Shown: positions 19,801 to 28,880 of the stretch, piece after piece
How the letters are laid out: each line of letters starts with the position of its first letter
Numbering within the stretch: the stretch's first letter is position 1
Source: Berkiella sp050247135
GTDB taxonomy: Bacteria; Pseudomonadota; Gammaproteobacteria; Berkiellales; Berkiellaceae
NCBI GenBank assembly: GCA_050247135.1
Contig: JBFWUT010000004.1
Span: 1 to 64,000 of the forward strand
DNA: 64,000 nt
Direction of reading: 5' to 3'
Program-made: the position numbers and the translations under genes
The notes under the pieces: model-generated
The model's input: the letters and a program-made list of their open reading frames with translations, nothing else
What the model was told of the DNA's origin: nothing
The model's database searches: none

Positions 19801-19971
19801 ATTTTTGGCGTACTGCCCTTGGCGCTGGCGATTGGTGCTGGCGCAGAGATGCGCCAGTCTCTAGGAACTGCCGTGTTTAGCGGCATGTTAGGGGTGACTT
19901 TCTTTGGTTTATTCTTAACACCGGTTTTCTACGTGGTTATACGTAAAATCGTCTGCAAATTTGGAAAATAA
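16831..19971 (+). CDS. RND multidrug efflux transporter (AcrB/MexB, HAE1 family)
   Basis: Proton-driven inner-membrane drug pump of 1046 residues, full length for the family. It begins with FVERPIFATVLSIIIVLMG (helix 1), has the helix-4 proton-relay aspartates in AIGIVVDDAIVVVENIERH, and the second-half motif GLAAKNAILIVEFARQQEE. Two large periplasmic loops and twelve predicted helices are present. Substrate range cannot be read from sequence. Confidence 0.95.
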   Translation: MKFAHFFVERPIFATVLSIIIVLMGALSYYALPVAQYPEIVPPTIVVRASYPGANAETIAATVATPLEQEINGVENMLYMSSQSTSDGNMSLTLTFKLGTDLNDAQVLVQNRVSIASAKLPEEVRRLGITTRKSSPDLMMVVHLLSPDQTYDQLYISNYAILRIKDVLARLDGVGDITIFGAREYSLRVWLDPDRLATYALTANEVVDSLREQNVQVSGGSLGNPPTDGSNAFQYVVSTQGRFDDIEQFRNIIIKSSLEGRIARLRDVARVELGAKEYSTNSYMDNKAAVAIAIFQRPGTNALEAAKDIQKTMERLKEDFPKGLSYTIVYNPTEFIAESVTAVIHTLFEATALVVLVVLIFLQSWRTAIIPIAAIPVSLIGTFAVMGAFGFSINTLTLFGLVLAIGIVVDDAIVVVENIERHIATGLSPKEAAHKTMDEVGTALIAIALVLSAVFIPTAFIPGISGQFYKQFALTIATSTVISAFNSLTLSPALGALLLKPHDPNHPKNKALIYRFAESFASKFNHFFDAMSERYAKIVGGVVKRCSIVLFLYAGLIGLTLFMAKHVPTGFIPALDQGYAITVVQLPDGASLGRTDKVVRRASQIIMETPGIAHAIAFAGFSGATFTNAPNAAAIFTRFDSYRERAKQNLKAPELIASLQKRLSEIDDAFIIVVAPPSVRGLGSSGGFKMQLQDTGGNGFRNLLTSANFLIDEARKDKELTGVYTTFTANTPQIYLDIDRTKARMLNVSISNIFQTLQVYLGSAYVNDFNIFGRSYQVTAQADMPFRLLPEHITRLKTRSTTGALVPLGNLVKIRDITSADLIQRFNMYTSVPINGSAAPGYSSGQALNTMEKLAKEYLPEGTSFAWTELAYQQKLSSGSAAIFFILSVVFVFLLLSAQYESWSLPLAIILIVPMCVLCALLGINLRGMDNNILTQIGLVVLIGLAAKNAILIVEFARQQEEIYGKNMIEAVIEACRLRLRPILMTSFAFIFGVLPLALAIGAGAEMRQSLGTAVFSGMLGVTFFGLFLTPVFYVVIRKIVCKFGK

Positions 19972-19995
19972 AAATTGCGGCTTCCTCATGAGAAA

Positions 19996-21291
19996 TTAGT
20001 TCTTGATTGCTTTTTCCACTATATGAATTATTTTATGTAATTGTTGTAATGGAATAAAATGCACGGTGCAACCTTCTATTACAGTTTTAGCAATGTAACC
20101 ATTGGTAACCATAATTGCCGCTTTGGGTTGATAAGCTTGAATGAACGATCTGAATCCTTTAGAAACTGTAGGCTGTGAAATGTTACGGTATTTCACCTCA
20201 ATTGGGATAAAATTATCTTCGTTTTTGTACAGCACAAAATCTACTTCCGCACCGGATTTAGTGCGCCAATAATGAATATCAAAATTCAGATAATGTTGTG
20301 TTTTAAATTTATAGATTTCTTGAAATACAAAACTCTCCACTAACATTCCCAAGTCAGTGCGCGTTGAAATATCTGAAAAATTTCGAAGGGCTATGTTCCT
20401 AAACCCATTATCTATGAAGTAATAAATAGGATTACTAGTGATTTCCGTGCGTTTGTTTCCAACAAAGGGTTTTATTTTGGCCACCACAAAAGTGTGCTCA
20501 AGAATTTCAAGATAATTTCTTATCATTGTCACACTCACTTTACAATCTGAAGCTAATTGATTGTAATTGACTAGTTGACCTGCACTATGCGCCAGCAACG
20601 AAATGAGGGTTTGAAAAATATCAGGATTACCGACTTTTAAAATTTCAATAATATCCTTTTGAATATAATTATTATAAATCTCACTTAATTGCATTTCTTT
20701 TTTCGACGATTTTAATACCTGAGGATAACAACCATACAATAGAATTTCTTCTAATGATTTCTCCATGCCCCATTCTTGATTGCTCAAAGGTAAAATGAGC
20801 GAAGTGAGCTGCCTACCGGTTAGAAATTCTTGAACTTTGCTTTTTATTTCAAGTTGAGAAGAACCTGTGGCGATATGCTTAATGGGTAATCCCAAATCAA
20901 TAACTGCCTTCAATAATAATCCCGGATTTTCAATACGTTGGACTTCATCGATAAATATAATAGGTGATTTTAATGATAATTCGTCGATTGCCTGTGTGAC
21001 AAATAGAGGGCTTGTTAGCCATTTTCTAATAGAGAGATAATCACAATTGAGATAAAGTAATTGCGTATATCTTTTTTTCTGTATTAACTCTTGAGCAAGG
21101 TGTTTACCAAGGGTTGTTTTACCCGATCTTCTAGGCCCAACAAGTATAGTCCACCATGGATCCCACTCCTTATCTAACAATTCTGTTAATTGGATCCTTT
21201 GGATAAACCCTTCTTGCGACACGATAGGACTAGAGGGCGCTTCCAGCCATGGATTTAACTGCTTGATTTCATTTAATAATTGCATATCCAC
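19996..21291 (-). CDS. AAA+ ATPase with DUF4143 domain
   Basis: 431 residues: Walker A GPRRSGKTTLGKH near 50, Walker B PIIFIDEVQRIENPG near 110, sensor GSSQLEIKSK, then a C-terminal DUF4143 region with a nuclease-like motif SGAEVDFVLYK ... IPIEVKYR. Such genes are common, mobile and poorly understood; some are proposed toxin-antitoxin or defence components. The start is GTG; its Shine-Dalgarno AGGG lies inside a hairpin (see 21299-21334). Convergent with the RND operon. Confidence 0.88.
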   Translation of the reverse strand: MDMQLLNEIKQLNPWLEAPSSPIVSQEGFIQRIQLTELLDKEWDPWWTILVGPRRSGKTTLGKHLAQELIQKKRYTQLLYLNCDYLSIRKWLTSPLFVTQAIDELSLKSPIIFIDEVQRIENPGLLLKAVIDLGLPIKHIATGSSQLEIKSKVQEFLTGRQLTSLILPLSNQEWGMEKSLEEILLYGCYPQVLKSSKKEMQLSEIYNNYIQKDIIEILKVGNPDIFQTLISLLAHSAGQLVNYNQLASDCKVSVTMIRNYLEILEHTFVVAKIKPFVGNKRTEITSNPIYYFIDNGFRNIALRNFSDISTRTDLGMLVESFVFQEIYKFKTQHYLNFDIHYWRTKSGAEVDFVLYKNEDNFIPIEVKYRNISQPTVSKGFRSFIQAYQPKAAIMVTNGYIAKTVIEGCTVHFIPLQQLHKIIHIVEKAIKN

Positions 21292-21298
21292 GCAATAA

Positions 21299-21334
21299 CC
21301 CTACTAAAATTACTCTAAGGTAATATTAGTAGGG
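21299..21334 (-). promoter_or_regulatory. hairpin covering the ribosome-binding site of the ATPase gene
   Basis: A 15-bp inverted repeat with a single mismatch and a six-base loop. On the coding strand the 3' arm ends in AGTAGGG, which is the Shine-Dalgarno sequence seven bases before the GTG start. Folding would hide the ribosome site. Confidence 0.5.
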
Positions 21335-21457
21335 TAGATACAATGGGCTTGATTGTCAAGAAATAGAAGGTAGGAAGTGCTCTTAAGCATAAAAATGTAG
21401 CTTTATTAGCCACAGCTGAAGCTTAAAAGGCGACACATAACGCGGTGTCATATAGCT

Positions 21458-21937
21458 TTAAGCGAGATAATTAACCTTATCGACTTCATATTCCACTTCA
21501 CCGTTAGGCGTTTGCACGACTACAAGATCGCCTTCATTTTTACCAATCATGGCACGTGCGATCGGTGAATTCACAGAGATCATGCTCTGTTTAATATCCG
21601 CTTCATCATCACCCACAATTTTGTAAGAAACTTTTTCGTCTGAAGCTACATTGATCAGATTAACTGTGGTACCAAATACCACTCGACCATTTTTGGGAAG
21701 TTTGGTCACATCGATAATTTGCGCATTGGCTAATTTGCTTTCCACTTCAGAAATTCGGCCTTCTAAGAAAGATTGCTGCTCTTTAGCCGCGTGATATTCT
21801 GCATTTTCTTTGAGATCGCCATGACCTCTTGCTTCACTGATGGCTTCGATGATTCTGGGGCGCTCAACTGTTTTTAAACGGTTTAATTCTTCGCGTAGTT
21901 TCTGCGCTCCGAGCACGGTCATAGGAATTTTGTTCAT
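21458..21937 (-). CDS. greA: transcription elongation factor GreA
   Basis: Rescues backtracked RNA polymerase by stimulating transcript cleavage. 159 residues: an N-terminal coiled coil with the acidic tip GDLKENAEYHAAKEQQ and a C-terminal FKBP-like domain with SPIARAMIGKNEGD. The start overlaps the carB stop by four bases, matching the widespread carA-carB-greA order. Confidence 0.97.
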   Translation of the reverse strand: MNKIPMTVLGAQKLREELNRLKTVERPRIIEAISEARGHGDLKENAEYHAAKEQQSFLEGRISEVESKLANAQIIDVTKLPKNGRVVFGTTVNLINVASDEKVSYKIVGDDEADIKQSMISVNSPIARAMIGKNEGDLVVVQTPNGEVEYEVDKVNYLA

Positions 21938-24900
21938 TGTTCTTTCACTCTTAAATGTAAATCTTGGATTGGCGTAACACTAAGATTTTTTTGAAAAGCT
22001 AACGCCAACACCTGGGCTTTTGCACCAGATAAGGTTGTTGAGTAACATACTTTATGTTGAACAGCAGTACGGCGGATGGCATTTGAATCCGCAATAGCCT
22101 GTCGACCATCCGTGGTGTTTATAATGAAATCGATTTTATCATTTTTAATGGTATCCACAATATGAGGCCGCCCCTCATTCACCTTGCTGATCACTTCACA
22201 AGTAAGTCCAGCCGCTTTTAGTGCATTCGCTGTGCCCTGAGTTGCTAACAGCTTAAAGCCATGTTGAACCAGCTTTTGTGCGATAGGCACCATACCCGGT
22301 TTATCAGCATCTCTGACACTAATTAGCGCTTGGCCTTGACGTGTCATTTGTGGTGCTTGAGTGGCTAGCTCACTCTTTGCATAGGCTTGTTCAAAGGTAT
22401 CACCTACCCCCATCACTTCACCCGTTGAACGCATTTCAGGCCCCAAAATAGGATCAACACCTGGGAACTTCTCAAAAGGGAAGACACTTTTCTTGACTGC
22501 GAAAAAGTCTGCGTGCAATTCTTTTAGTTGTTTTTGTGTACTAAGTGAAATCCCAACCATGCAACGTGCTGCGATTTTGGCCAATGAGCGACCAATCACT
22601 TTAGAGACAAAGGGTACCGTTCTGGCTGCTCGTGGGTTCACTTCTAAAACATAAATTTGCTGATCTTTAATCGCAAATTGCGCATTAATTAAACCAACCA
22701 CACCCAATTCAAGCGCCATTTTACGCATTTGCTCACGAAGCTGATTTTGAATGTCTTCACTTAAACTGAAAGGAGGCAACGAACAAGCAGAGTCACCCGA
22801 ATGCACTCCCGCTTGCTCAATATGTTCCATAATCCCACCAATTAGCACCTCTTCGCCATCGCTAATTGCATCGACATCCACTTCAGTCGCATCGTCTAAG
22901 AAACGATCGAGTAAAATAGGAGATCCTTTGAGAACAGACATCGTTCGTTGCATATAATCACTGAGTTCCTCATCGTTATACACAATTTCCATCGCTCGTC
23001 CACCAAGCACATAAGAGGGACGAACTATCACAGGGTAGCCAATGTCAGCAGCTACTTTACAGGCCTCATCTTTCGTGGAAGCCATACCATTAGGCGGCTG
23101 CAAAATCCCTAAGCGTTGGATCATCTGTTGGAAACGACCTCGATCTTCTGCTCTATCAATAGCATCAGGCGAAGTGCCAATAATAGGCACGCCGTTTGCT
23201 TCTAATTCATTGGCTAGTTTAAGTGGCGTTTGACCGCCAAATTGAACGATCACACCCTCTGGATTTTCCACATGCACTATTTCTAACACATCTTCTAAAG
23301 TGAGTGATTCAAAATACAAGCGATCAGACGTATCAAAATCGGTAGAGACGGTTTCAGGATTACAGTTGACCATGATGGTCTCAAAACCCTCTTCACGCAT
23401 TGCCTGTGAGGCATGCACACAGCAATAATCAAATTCAATACCTTGACCAATCCGATTAGGGCCGCCACCTAACACCATTATTTTACGGTTTTGGGTTGGC
23501 AATGACTCGCACTCTTCTTCATAGGTCGAATATAGATAAGCTGTTGACACTGCAAATTCGGCAGCACAGCTATCAACCCGTTTAAATACCGGCCGTACAC
23601 CTAGTTCCCACCGGCGCTTACGTAAGGTTTGCTCACTCACGCCTAATAAAAATGCTAAACGATGATCAGAAAACCCTTGGCGCTTTAATTTTCGCAATAG
23701 CGCCTTATCTAAGCTACCGAAATTAACGGAACGTAAGGTATTTTCAGTTAAGATTAAGTCTTCAATTTGGGCTAAGAACCAGAGATCAATACGAGTGAAT
23801 TCGTGAATTTCATCGAGGCTAAAGCCAATCCGAAACGCATCACCGATAGCCCATAAACGTTGCCAAGTTGGCCGTTGCAGCAGTTGACGAATTTCGCTCT
23901 TAACATCGGCTTTATTTAAATCAAAAATCGATTCTAATCCATAAAAACCAACTTCTAATCCTCGGATCGCTTTTTGTAAAGATTCTTGGAATGTGCGACC
24001 AATCGCCATCACCTCACCGACAGATTTCATTTGGGTCGTGAGCAAGTTATCAGCCTGGGGGAATTTTTCAAAATTAAAGCGCGGAATTTTAGTGACGACA
24101 TAATCGATGGTGGGCTCAAATGAAGCCGGCGTTAACTTGCCAGTCATTTCATTTGCCAATTCATCGAGTGTATAACCGACCGCCAATTTGGCAGCAATTT
24201 TTGCAATAGGAAAACCTGTCGCTTTGGAGGCTAATGCTGACGATCTTGAAACGCGCGGATTCATTTCAATCACATTCAATTCGCCATTGTGTGGGTTGAC
24301 AGCGAATTGTACATTCGAGCCACCTGTTTCAACGCCAATTTTACGTAACACCGCAATCGAGGCATCGCGCATAAGTTGATATTCTTTGTCTGTTAAGGTT
24401 TGCGCAGGGGCCACTGTGATTGAGTCGCCGGTATGCACACCCATAGGATCAATATTTTCAATCGAGCAGACAATGATGCAATTATCTTTTTTATCTCGCA
24501 CCACTTCCATTTCGTATTCTTTCCAACCAATAATCGATTGCTCAATCAATAATTCGTTGGTCGGTGATAAACTTAAACCCCGTTTACAGATCTCTTCGAA
24601 TTCTTCCATGTGGTAAGCAATACCACCACCACTACCTCCCAAGGTAAATGAGGGGCGGATAATGGTTGGGAAACCCACCAAGGCCTGTGCGGCTTTAGCA
24701 CTTTCTAAACAATGGGCGATGGCCGATTTAGGCATCGACAGACCAATTTCTTGCATGGCTTTACGGAACAGCTCGCGATCTTCGGCTTTATCAATGGCTT
24801 CTTGACTAGCCCCTATCAGCTCCACATTCCATTTTTTTAGTACACCAAGGCGCACCAAATCTAGAGCACAATTTAAAGCCGTTTGGCCGCCCATAGTAGG

Positions 24901-25161
24901 AAGCAGGGCATCTGGGCGCTCTTTCTCAATAATTTTTTCAACAATTTCAGGGCGGATGGGTTCGATATAAATCGCATCTGCCATTTGGGGATCAGTCATA
25001 ATGGTGGCAGGATTAGAATTGACTAAGATCACACGGAAACCATCTTCACGCAGCGCTTTACACGCTTGTGCACCCGAATAATCAAACTCGCAACCCTGAC
25101 CAATGATAATCGGGCCTGCGCCAATGACCAATATGCTTTTAATGTCTGTTCTTTTTGGCAT
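21934..25161 (-). CDS. carB: carbamoyl-phosphate synthase large subunit
   Basis: Makes carbamoyl phosphate from bicarbonate, ATP and ammonia for pyrimidine and arginine synthesis. 1075 residues with two homologous ATP-grasp halves (GAGPIIIGQGCEFDYSGAQA near the start; GGGPNRIGQGIEFDYCCVHA near 560) and a C-terminal allosteric MGS-like domain (SVRDADKPGMVPIAQKLVQH near 950). Two bases after carA. Confidence 0.98.
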   Translation of the reverse strand: MPKRTDIKSILVIGAGPIIIGQGCEFDYSGAQACKALREDGFRVILVNSNPATIMTDPQMADAIYIEPIRPEIVEKIIEKERPDALLPTMGGQTALNCALDLVRLGVLKKWNVELIGASQEAIDKAEDRELFRKAMQEIGLSMPKSAIAHCLESAKAAQALVGFPTIIRPSFTLGGSGGGIAYHMEEFEEICKRGLSLSPTNELLIEQSIIGWKEYEMEVVRDKKDNCIIVCSIENIDPMGVHTGDSITVAPAQTLTDKEYQLMRDASIAVLRKIGVETGGSNVQFAVNPHNGELNVIEMNPRVSRSSALASKATGFPIAKIAAKLAVGYTLDELANEMTGKLTPASFEPTIDYVVTKIPRFNFEKFPQADNLLTTQMKSVGEVMAIGRTFQESLQKAIRGLEVGFYGLESIFDLNKADVKSEIRQLLQRPTWQRLWAIGDAFRIGFSLDEIHEFTRIDLWFLAQIEDLILTENTLRSVNFGSLDKALLRKLKRQGFSDHRLAFLLGVSEQTLRKRRWELGVRPVFKRVDSCAAEFAVSTAYLYSTYEEECESLPTQNRKIMVLGGGPNRIGQGIEFDYCCVHASQAMREEGFETIMVNCNPETVSTDFDTSDRLYFESLTLEDVLEIVHVENPEGVIVQFGGQTPLKLANELEANGVPIIGTSPDAIDRAEDRGRFQQMIQRLGILQPPNGMASTKDEACKVAADIGYPVIVRPSYVLGGRAMEIVYNDEELSDYMQRTMSVLKGSPILLDRFLDDATEVDVDAISDGEEVLIGGIMEHIEQAGVHSGDSACSLPPFSLSEDIQNQLREQMRKMALELGVVGLINAQFAIKDQQIYVLEVNPRAARTVPFVSKVIGRSLAKIAARCMVGISLSTQKQLKELHADFFAVKKSVFPFEKFPGVDPILGPEMRSTGEVMGVGDTFEQAYAKSELATQAPQMTRQGQALISVRDADKPGMVPIAQKLVQHGFKLLATQGTANALKAAGLTCEVISKVNEGRPHIVDTIKNDKIDFIINTTDGRQAIADSNAIRRTAVQHKVCYSTTLSGAKAQVLALAFQKNLSVTPIQDLHLRVKEQ

Positions 25162-25163
25162 GA

Positions 25164-26357
25164 TTACACAACTTCTGTTGCAGGGTTTAACACAGTGCTT
25201 TGTTTAGCTTGATGATTTTTCATCATCACAATAAATTCAGCAAATAGCCCTCTGACATCATTAGGACCTGGGCCTGCTTCGGGGTGCCCTTGAAAACCAA
25301 AGGCGGGCTTAGAACGATGTTTAATCCCTTGAATGGTGCCATCAAACAGCGAACGATGAGTGACTTCAATACAATCGGGCAAACCCCTATCGTCGACAGC
25401 AAAGCCGTGGTTTTGACTGGTGATCATCACGGCCTCTGAATGGAACGCTTTCACTGGGTGATTACCACCGTGATGCCCTAATTTCATTTTGTGTGTTTTA
25501 GCGTTAAGCGCCAAGGCTAACAATTGATGCCCTAAACAAATGCCAAATAAAGGCACATTTTTTTCCAATAACAACTTGATGGCTAAAATGGCATAGTCAC
25601 AAGCTTGCGGATCCCCTGGACCATTTGATAGAAAGACGCCATCCGGGTTTAAAGCTAACACTTCACTTGCTGGCGTTTGTGCAGGAACAACAGAAACCTT
25701 GCAACCCACATCCTGTAAGCAACGTAAAATGGTTTTCTTAATGCCAAAATCGTATGCGACCACATGGAAACGCGCATCGGCGTTATCGTTTGGCAGTGGC
25801 TTCTTTGGCCATAAGCCTCCCTCACTCCACTGATAAGGTATTTTACAGGAAACTTCTTTAGCTAAATCCAGCCCATTTAATCCTGAAAACTCACGTGCAA
25901 TGGCAAACGCTTTTTGAATACCCGCTTCATTAATTTCTTTAGCTGTATATATGCACCCTTTTAAGGCACCTTGAATACGAATAAGACGTGTTAATCGCCG
26001 CGTATCGATATCGGTGATGCCGATCACTTTTTGCTCTTTCATAAAAGCATCAAGCGTTGTTTGCATACGCCAGTTACTGGGTAACAGAGGAAGTTGTCGT
26101 ACGATAAGACCTTTAGCGTAAATATGATTTGATTCGCAATCATCGGTATTGATACCAACATTGCCGATATGAGGATAAGTTAAGGTAATTAATTGGCCAG
26201 CATAGGAAGGATCCGTGATAATTTCTTGGTAACCGGTCATCGCAGTATTGAAGACCACTTCACCTACTGCATAACTCTCTGATTGACCCAAGTAACCAAA
26301 AGCTATTCCTTCAAATAGCGAACCATCTTCAAGTGCAAGCAGAGCAGATTGAGGCAC
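25164..26357 (-). CDS. carA: carbamoyl-phosphate synthase small (glutaminase) subunit
   Basis: Hydrolyses glutamine to feed ammonia to CarB. 397 residues: N-terminal CPSase domain (ALLALEDGSLFEG, TGYQEIITDPSYAGQ) and a C-terminal class I glutaminase with nucleophile Cys in FGICLGHQLLAL and the His/Glu pair in GFQGHPEAGPGP. Its own promoter lies just upstream. Confidence 0.98.
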   Translation of the reverse strand: MPQSALLALEDGSLFEGIAFGYLGQSESYAVGEVVFNTAMTGYQEIITDPSYAGQLITLTYPHIGNVGINTDDCESNHIYAKGLIVRQLPLLPSNWRMQTTLDAFMKEQKVIGITDIDTRRLTRLIRIQGALKGCIYTAKEINEAGIQKAFAIAREFSGLNGLDLAKEVSCKIPYQWSEGGLWPKKPLPNDNADARFHVVAYDFGIKKTILRCLQDVGCKVSVVPAQTPASEVLALNPDGVFLSNGPGDPQACDYAILAIKLLLEKNVPLFGICLGHQLLALALNAKTHKMKLGHHGGNHPVKAFHSEAVMITSQNHGFAVDDRGLPDCIEVTHRSLFDGTIQGIKHRSKPAFGFQGHPEAGPGPNDVRGLFAEFIVMMKNHQAKQSTVLNPATEVV

Positions 26358-26403
26358 CTAGCCCTCCAGTGGGTTTTATTTTTCGTTGGCACAAAATAGC
26401 GGA

Positions 26404-26432
26404 AGTATATGGGAGATTTACTTAAAAATCAA
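26404..26432 (-). promoter_or_regulatory. sigma-70 promoter of carAB-greA
   Basis: On the minus strand TTGATT (26427-26432) and TATACT (26404-26409) with a 17-base spacer, about 45 bases before carA. It means carAB-greA does not depend on the accessory genes upstream. Confidence 0.65.
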
Positions 26433-26470
26433 TACTTAAAGACAAGATGACTTATTATAATGACTAATTG

Positions 26471-26500
26471 AGAAAAAGGGCTCTATGAGCCCCTTTTTTC
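26471..26500. terminator. bidirectional intrinsic terminator overlapping a stop codon
   Basis: Minus strand: GGGGCTC-ATA-GAGCCC followed by TTTTTC. The loop and stem contain the TAG stop of the gene ending at 26483. The other strand shows the mirror image, AGGGCTC...GAGCCCC then TTTTTT. Confidence 0.7.
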
Positions 26501-28054
26501 CACCCTAAATCCGACGTGGACTCGCTCCTCTGGTGGAGAGACTCGAGCTATTTGATAGGCTTTCTTTTCAATTCCCTTTCTTTGTGCCTCATCTGGAAAT
26601 TCTGTTTCATCCAGGTAAGGCGTACAGTTTGCAACCAAGGCTGCTGCCATAAATCGCACAGCTAATTCTTCATCTTTTGCTGCTACCACTTTGAGTGATT
26701 TATTTCCTGAAGCGGCATACACTGCTTTAGCCATAGCAACCAATTCTTCAGAAACTTCGTCCTGATTTTCTGCTGTGATTTGTGCTTTTTCAACCATCAT
26801 TTCCCTAGAATAAACATTATCACTGACTTTTCTTTCCCGAAATATAATATCAGGAAGATCAGGCTTATTGTGCCGAGTGACATGATAACGATAATAGCTA
26901 TGATTCAATGATTCAGGTCGATGATGTTCTGCTTCCACTTCTTTGATCTCTAATCGAGATCCCCGTAGATTTTCCACAAAATGCTCATTAATCTGCGTCA
27001 TTGACTCACGCGGTTTGACACTTCTAACAGGAGCCGCTCTCTCAACGGGTAATTCCCTTGAGGCACTTAAAAGCGGGGATTCTTCAAACTCAGAAGAAAT
27101 TCGCTGAGCAGGCGTTCTACGGTTGACCTTTTGAGTATTGAGCGCTTCTTCAACCCGTCTTCGTGTCGCCAATGGCAAACCTTCTGCGTTTTTTAATTGA
27201 CGCAAAATATACAATACTGCTCTTTTATCTTCCTGTAGTGCTTGGTTATCACTATCTGCTCCAAGCTCCAAATTTAACATCGATAACTCTTGGCAAAAAA
27301 AGTGGGCTAGTTTCTGCATCGCATCGTTATCTGCTTTTCTAATTGCATTTTTTCGCAGCAAGGTATAATAGTGTTGGCATAACGGACTTTTTACAGCTTG
27401 ACTTCGATTGTGAAGATAAGCATTCATCAGCTGTACGGTATGATGTTTAATGCCATATTTCTTTTTAATGGGTGTGGTTTTGCTTTTTGAGACTTCATAG
27501 TCTCTTTCATCAGGATAGGCTTTTTTTGAAATTTTTCTCGCTATCCAGCTGCCGACCACCCCCCCTGCGATACCCAAAATAATAGCACCACCAACTGCCC
27601 CAAGCGTTCCCCCCACAGCAGTCCCAATGCCTGGGAAAACAACCGTACCCAATACAGCACCTAATGCTGCACCGGCGGCGATACCACCTAACACTGTCAG
27701 GCTCGATTTGACACGTCTACCAGATAATAAATCTTTTGTTCCATAGTAAATATTGTGCAAAAGTTTGCGTAAACCTTTTCTGGTCGGGCCATGCAACGCA
27801 GCACTTTGCAGGGTAGAAATAGCAGCCACTTTATCAAGATTGCCTAGTGCGACCCCGGCTTCCACCATTTCTAAGATATCATCTTCTTTTTTCTTGGATT
27901 GATGAGGAGGGGTGACCTGTGATTTCACTTCCATCCATTGTAGTAGATCAGCCACAATCCTTTTGTCGTTTTCTTCCCCAGTATCTTCTGTGACTTCATC
28001 ATAACGACGGGGATATTGGCCAAGCTTTTTGACTTCAAATACAGGCTTTACCAT
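26483..28054 (-). CDS. hypothetical protein with glycine-zipper membrane segment
   Basis: 523 residues, not recognised. Charged N-terminal 115 residues, then a Gly/Ala-rich hydrophobic stretch of about 55 residues (117-170) with repeated GxxxG (GGIAAGAALGAVLG, GGTLGAVGGAIILG) like pore-forming or membrane-inserting glycine zippers, then a long charged C-terminal region. AGAGGAG precedes the ATG. It lies between dapB and carA, inside a block that is normally contiguous, with two other accessory genes. An effector role is possible but unproven. Confidence 0.75.
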   Translation of the reverse strand: MVKPVFEVKKLGQYPRRYDEVTEDTGEENDKRIVADLLQWMEVKSQVTPPHQSKKKEDDILEMVEAGVALGNLDKVAAISTLQSAALHGPTRKGLRKLLHNIYYGTKDLLSGRRVKSSLTVLGGIAAGAALGAVLGTVVFPGIGTAVGGTLGAVGGAIILGIAGGVVGSWIARKISKKAYPDERDYEVSKSKTTPIKKKYGIKHHTVQLMNAYLHNRSQAVKSPLCQHYYTLLRKNAIRKADNDAMQKLAHFFCQELSMLNLELGADSDNQALQEDKRAVLYILRQLKNAEGLPLATRRRVEEALNTQKVNRRTPAQRISSEFEESPLLSASRELPVERAAPVRSVKPRESMTQINEHFVENLRGSRLEIKEVEAEHHRPESLNHSYYRYHVTRHNKPDLPDIIFRERKVSDNVYSREMMVEKAQITAENQDEVSEELVAMAKAVYAASGNKSLKVVAAKDEELAVRFMAAALVANCTPYLDETEFPDEAQRKGIEKKAYQIARVSPPEERVHVGFRVEKRGS

Positions 28055-28148
28055 GATGGGCTCCTCTACCTAATACCCCTATGACAATAAGAGTAGGTAA
28101 AAAATTCCATCACCCAAATGGTGTAGTTTAACGTATTTGTAAGAACTA

Positions 28149-28799
28149 TTACCGCTTGGGTTTGGCATCGGGTGCACCTTTTGGCACATCCCAAGGTTTT
28201 GAGGAACGATGTTTTTCTTGGCTGGAGTTTTCTACCTCGGCATCGGGCTCATCATCAATCATCAACTTGTCATTGATGTATAATTTGATCCCTTTTTCTT
28301 GGAAAGCCTGCGCGTATTCTGCACATTTTTCTTTTTCCACTTCTTTGGCTAATTCTGCCCATCTACCCATTCCTTCTGAATGCAATTTTAACTCAGTACC
28401 GGCAGGATGAAATCTTAATTGGGTTTGCAAAGCAACGTCGAGCAATTTAGCAAGTACTAGCTTCGCATCTGCAGGGTCTTTAATCTTTGACATATCAACA
28501 CTGAAACTACTTTTGTTACCTTCGTTGCCGTCACCATCTGGCTCTTTTTTTGTTGTGATATTGGCTTTGACAACTGAACCATCTTTTAAATAAACCAGAT
28601 CAAACTCGAGGACTTCCTTAGCGTCGCCTAAGTTTCTAACTTCTTTTTGAGGCACAATCCCAACGCTGCCAATGTTTAATTTATCTTTATTGTCATTTAA
28701 AAAATCTTTTAGCTGCCAGGATTCTGGGCCATTCTGAATGCTTAGCTCATCATACTTAACAACTAGGTCTATAAGATCTTCTTGTCGGGAACCGGGCAT
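28149..28799 (-). CDS. hypothetical protein
   Basis: 216 residues, soluble and acidic, not recognised. No signal peptide or membrane helix. The middle part (FDLVYLKDGSVVKANITTKK) looks like beta strands; the C-terminal 30 residues are hydrophilic and probably disordered (KHRSSKPWDVPKGAPDAKPK), a feature seen in many secreted substrates. Same strand as its neighbours on both sides. Confidence 0.7.
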   Translation of the reverse strand: MPGSRQEDLIDLVVKYDELSIQNGPESWQLKDFLNDNKDKLNIGSVGIVPQKEVRNLGDAKEVLEFDLVYLKDGSVVKANITTKKEPDGDGNEGNKSSFSVDMSKIKDPADAKLVLAKLLDVALQTQLRFHPAGTELKLHSEGMGRWAELAKEVEKEKCAEYAQAFQEKGIKLYINDKLMIDDEPDAEVENSSQEKHRSSKPWDVPKGAPDAKPKR

Positions 28800-28848
28800 A
28801 TCAACCTCTTAAATATGATCTGTCTTCTTTATTTTTATGCCTACAATA

Positions 28849-28875
28849 GTGGGAATGCAACGAGTGCATTCCCAC
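28849..28875. terminator. perfect 11-bp stem-loop after the FecR-like gene
   Basis: GTGGGAATGCA - ACGAG - TGCATTCCCAC just past the stop at 28881. No T-run follows on the minus strand, so it may be a Rho-assisted or mRNA-stabilising hairpin rather than a classic intrinsic terminator. Confidence 0.5.
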
Positions 28876-28880
28876 ACGAT

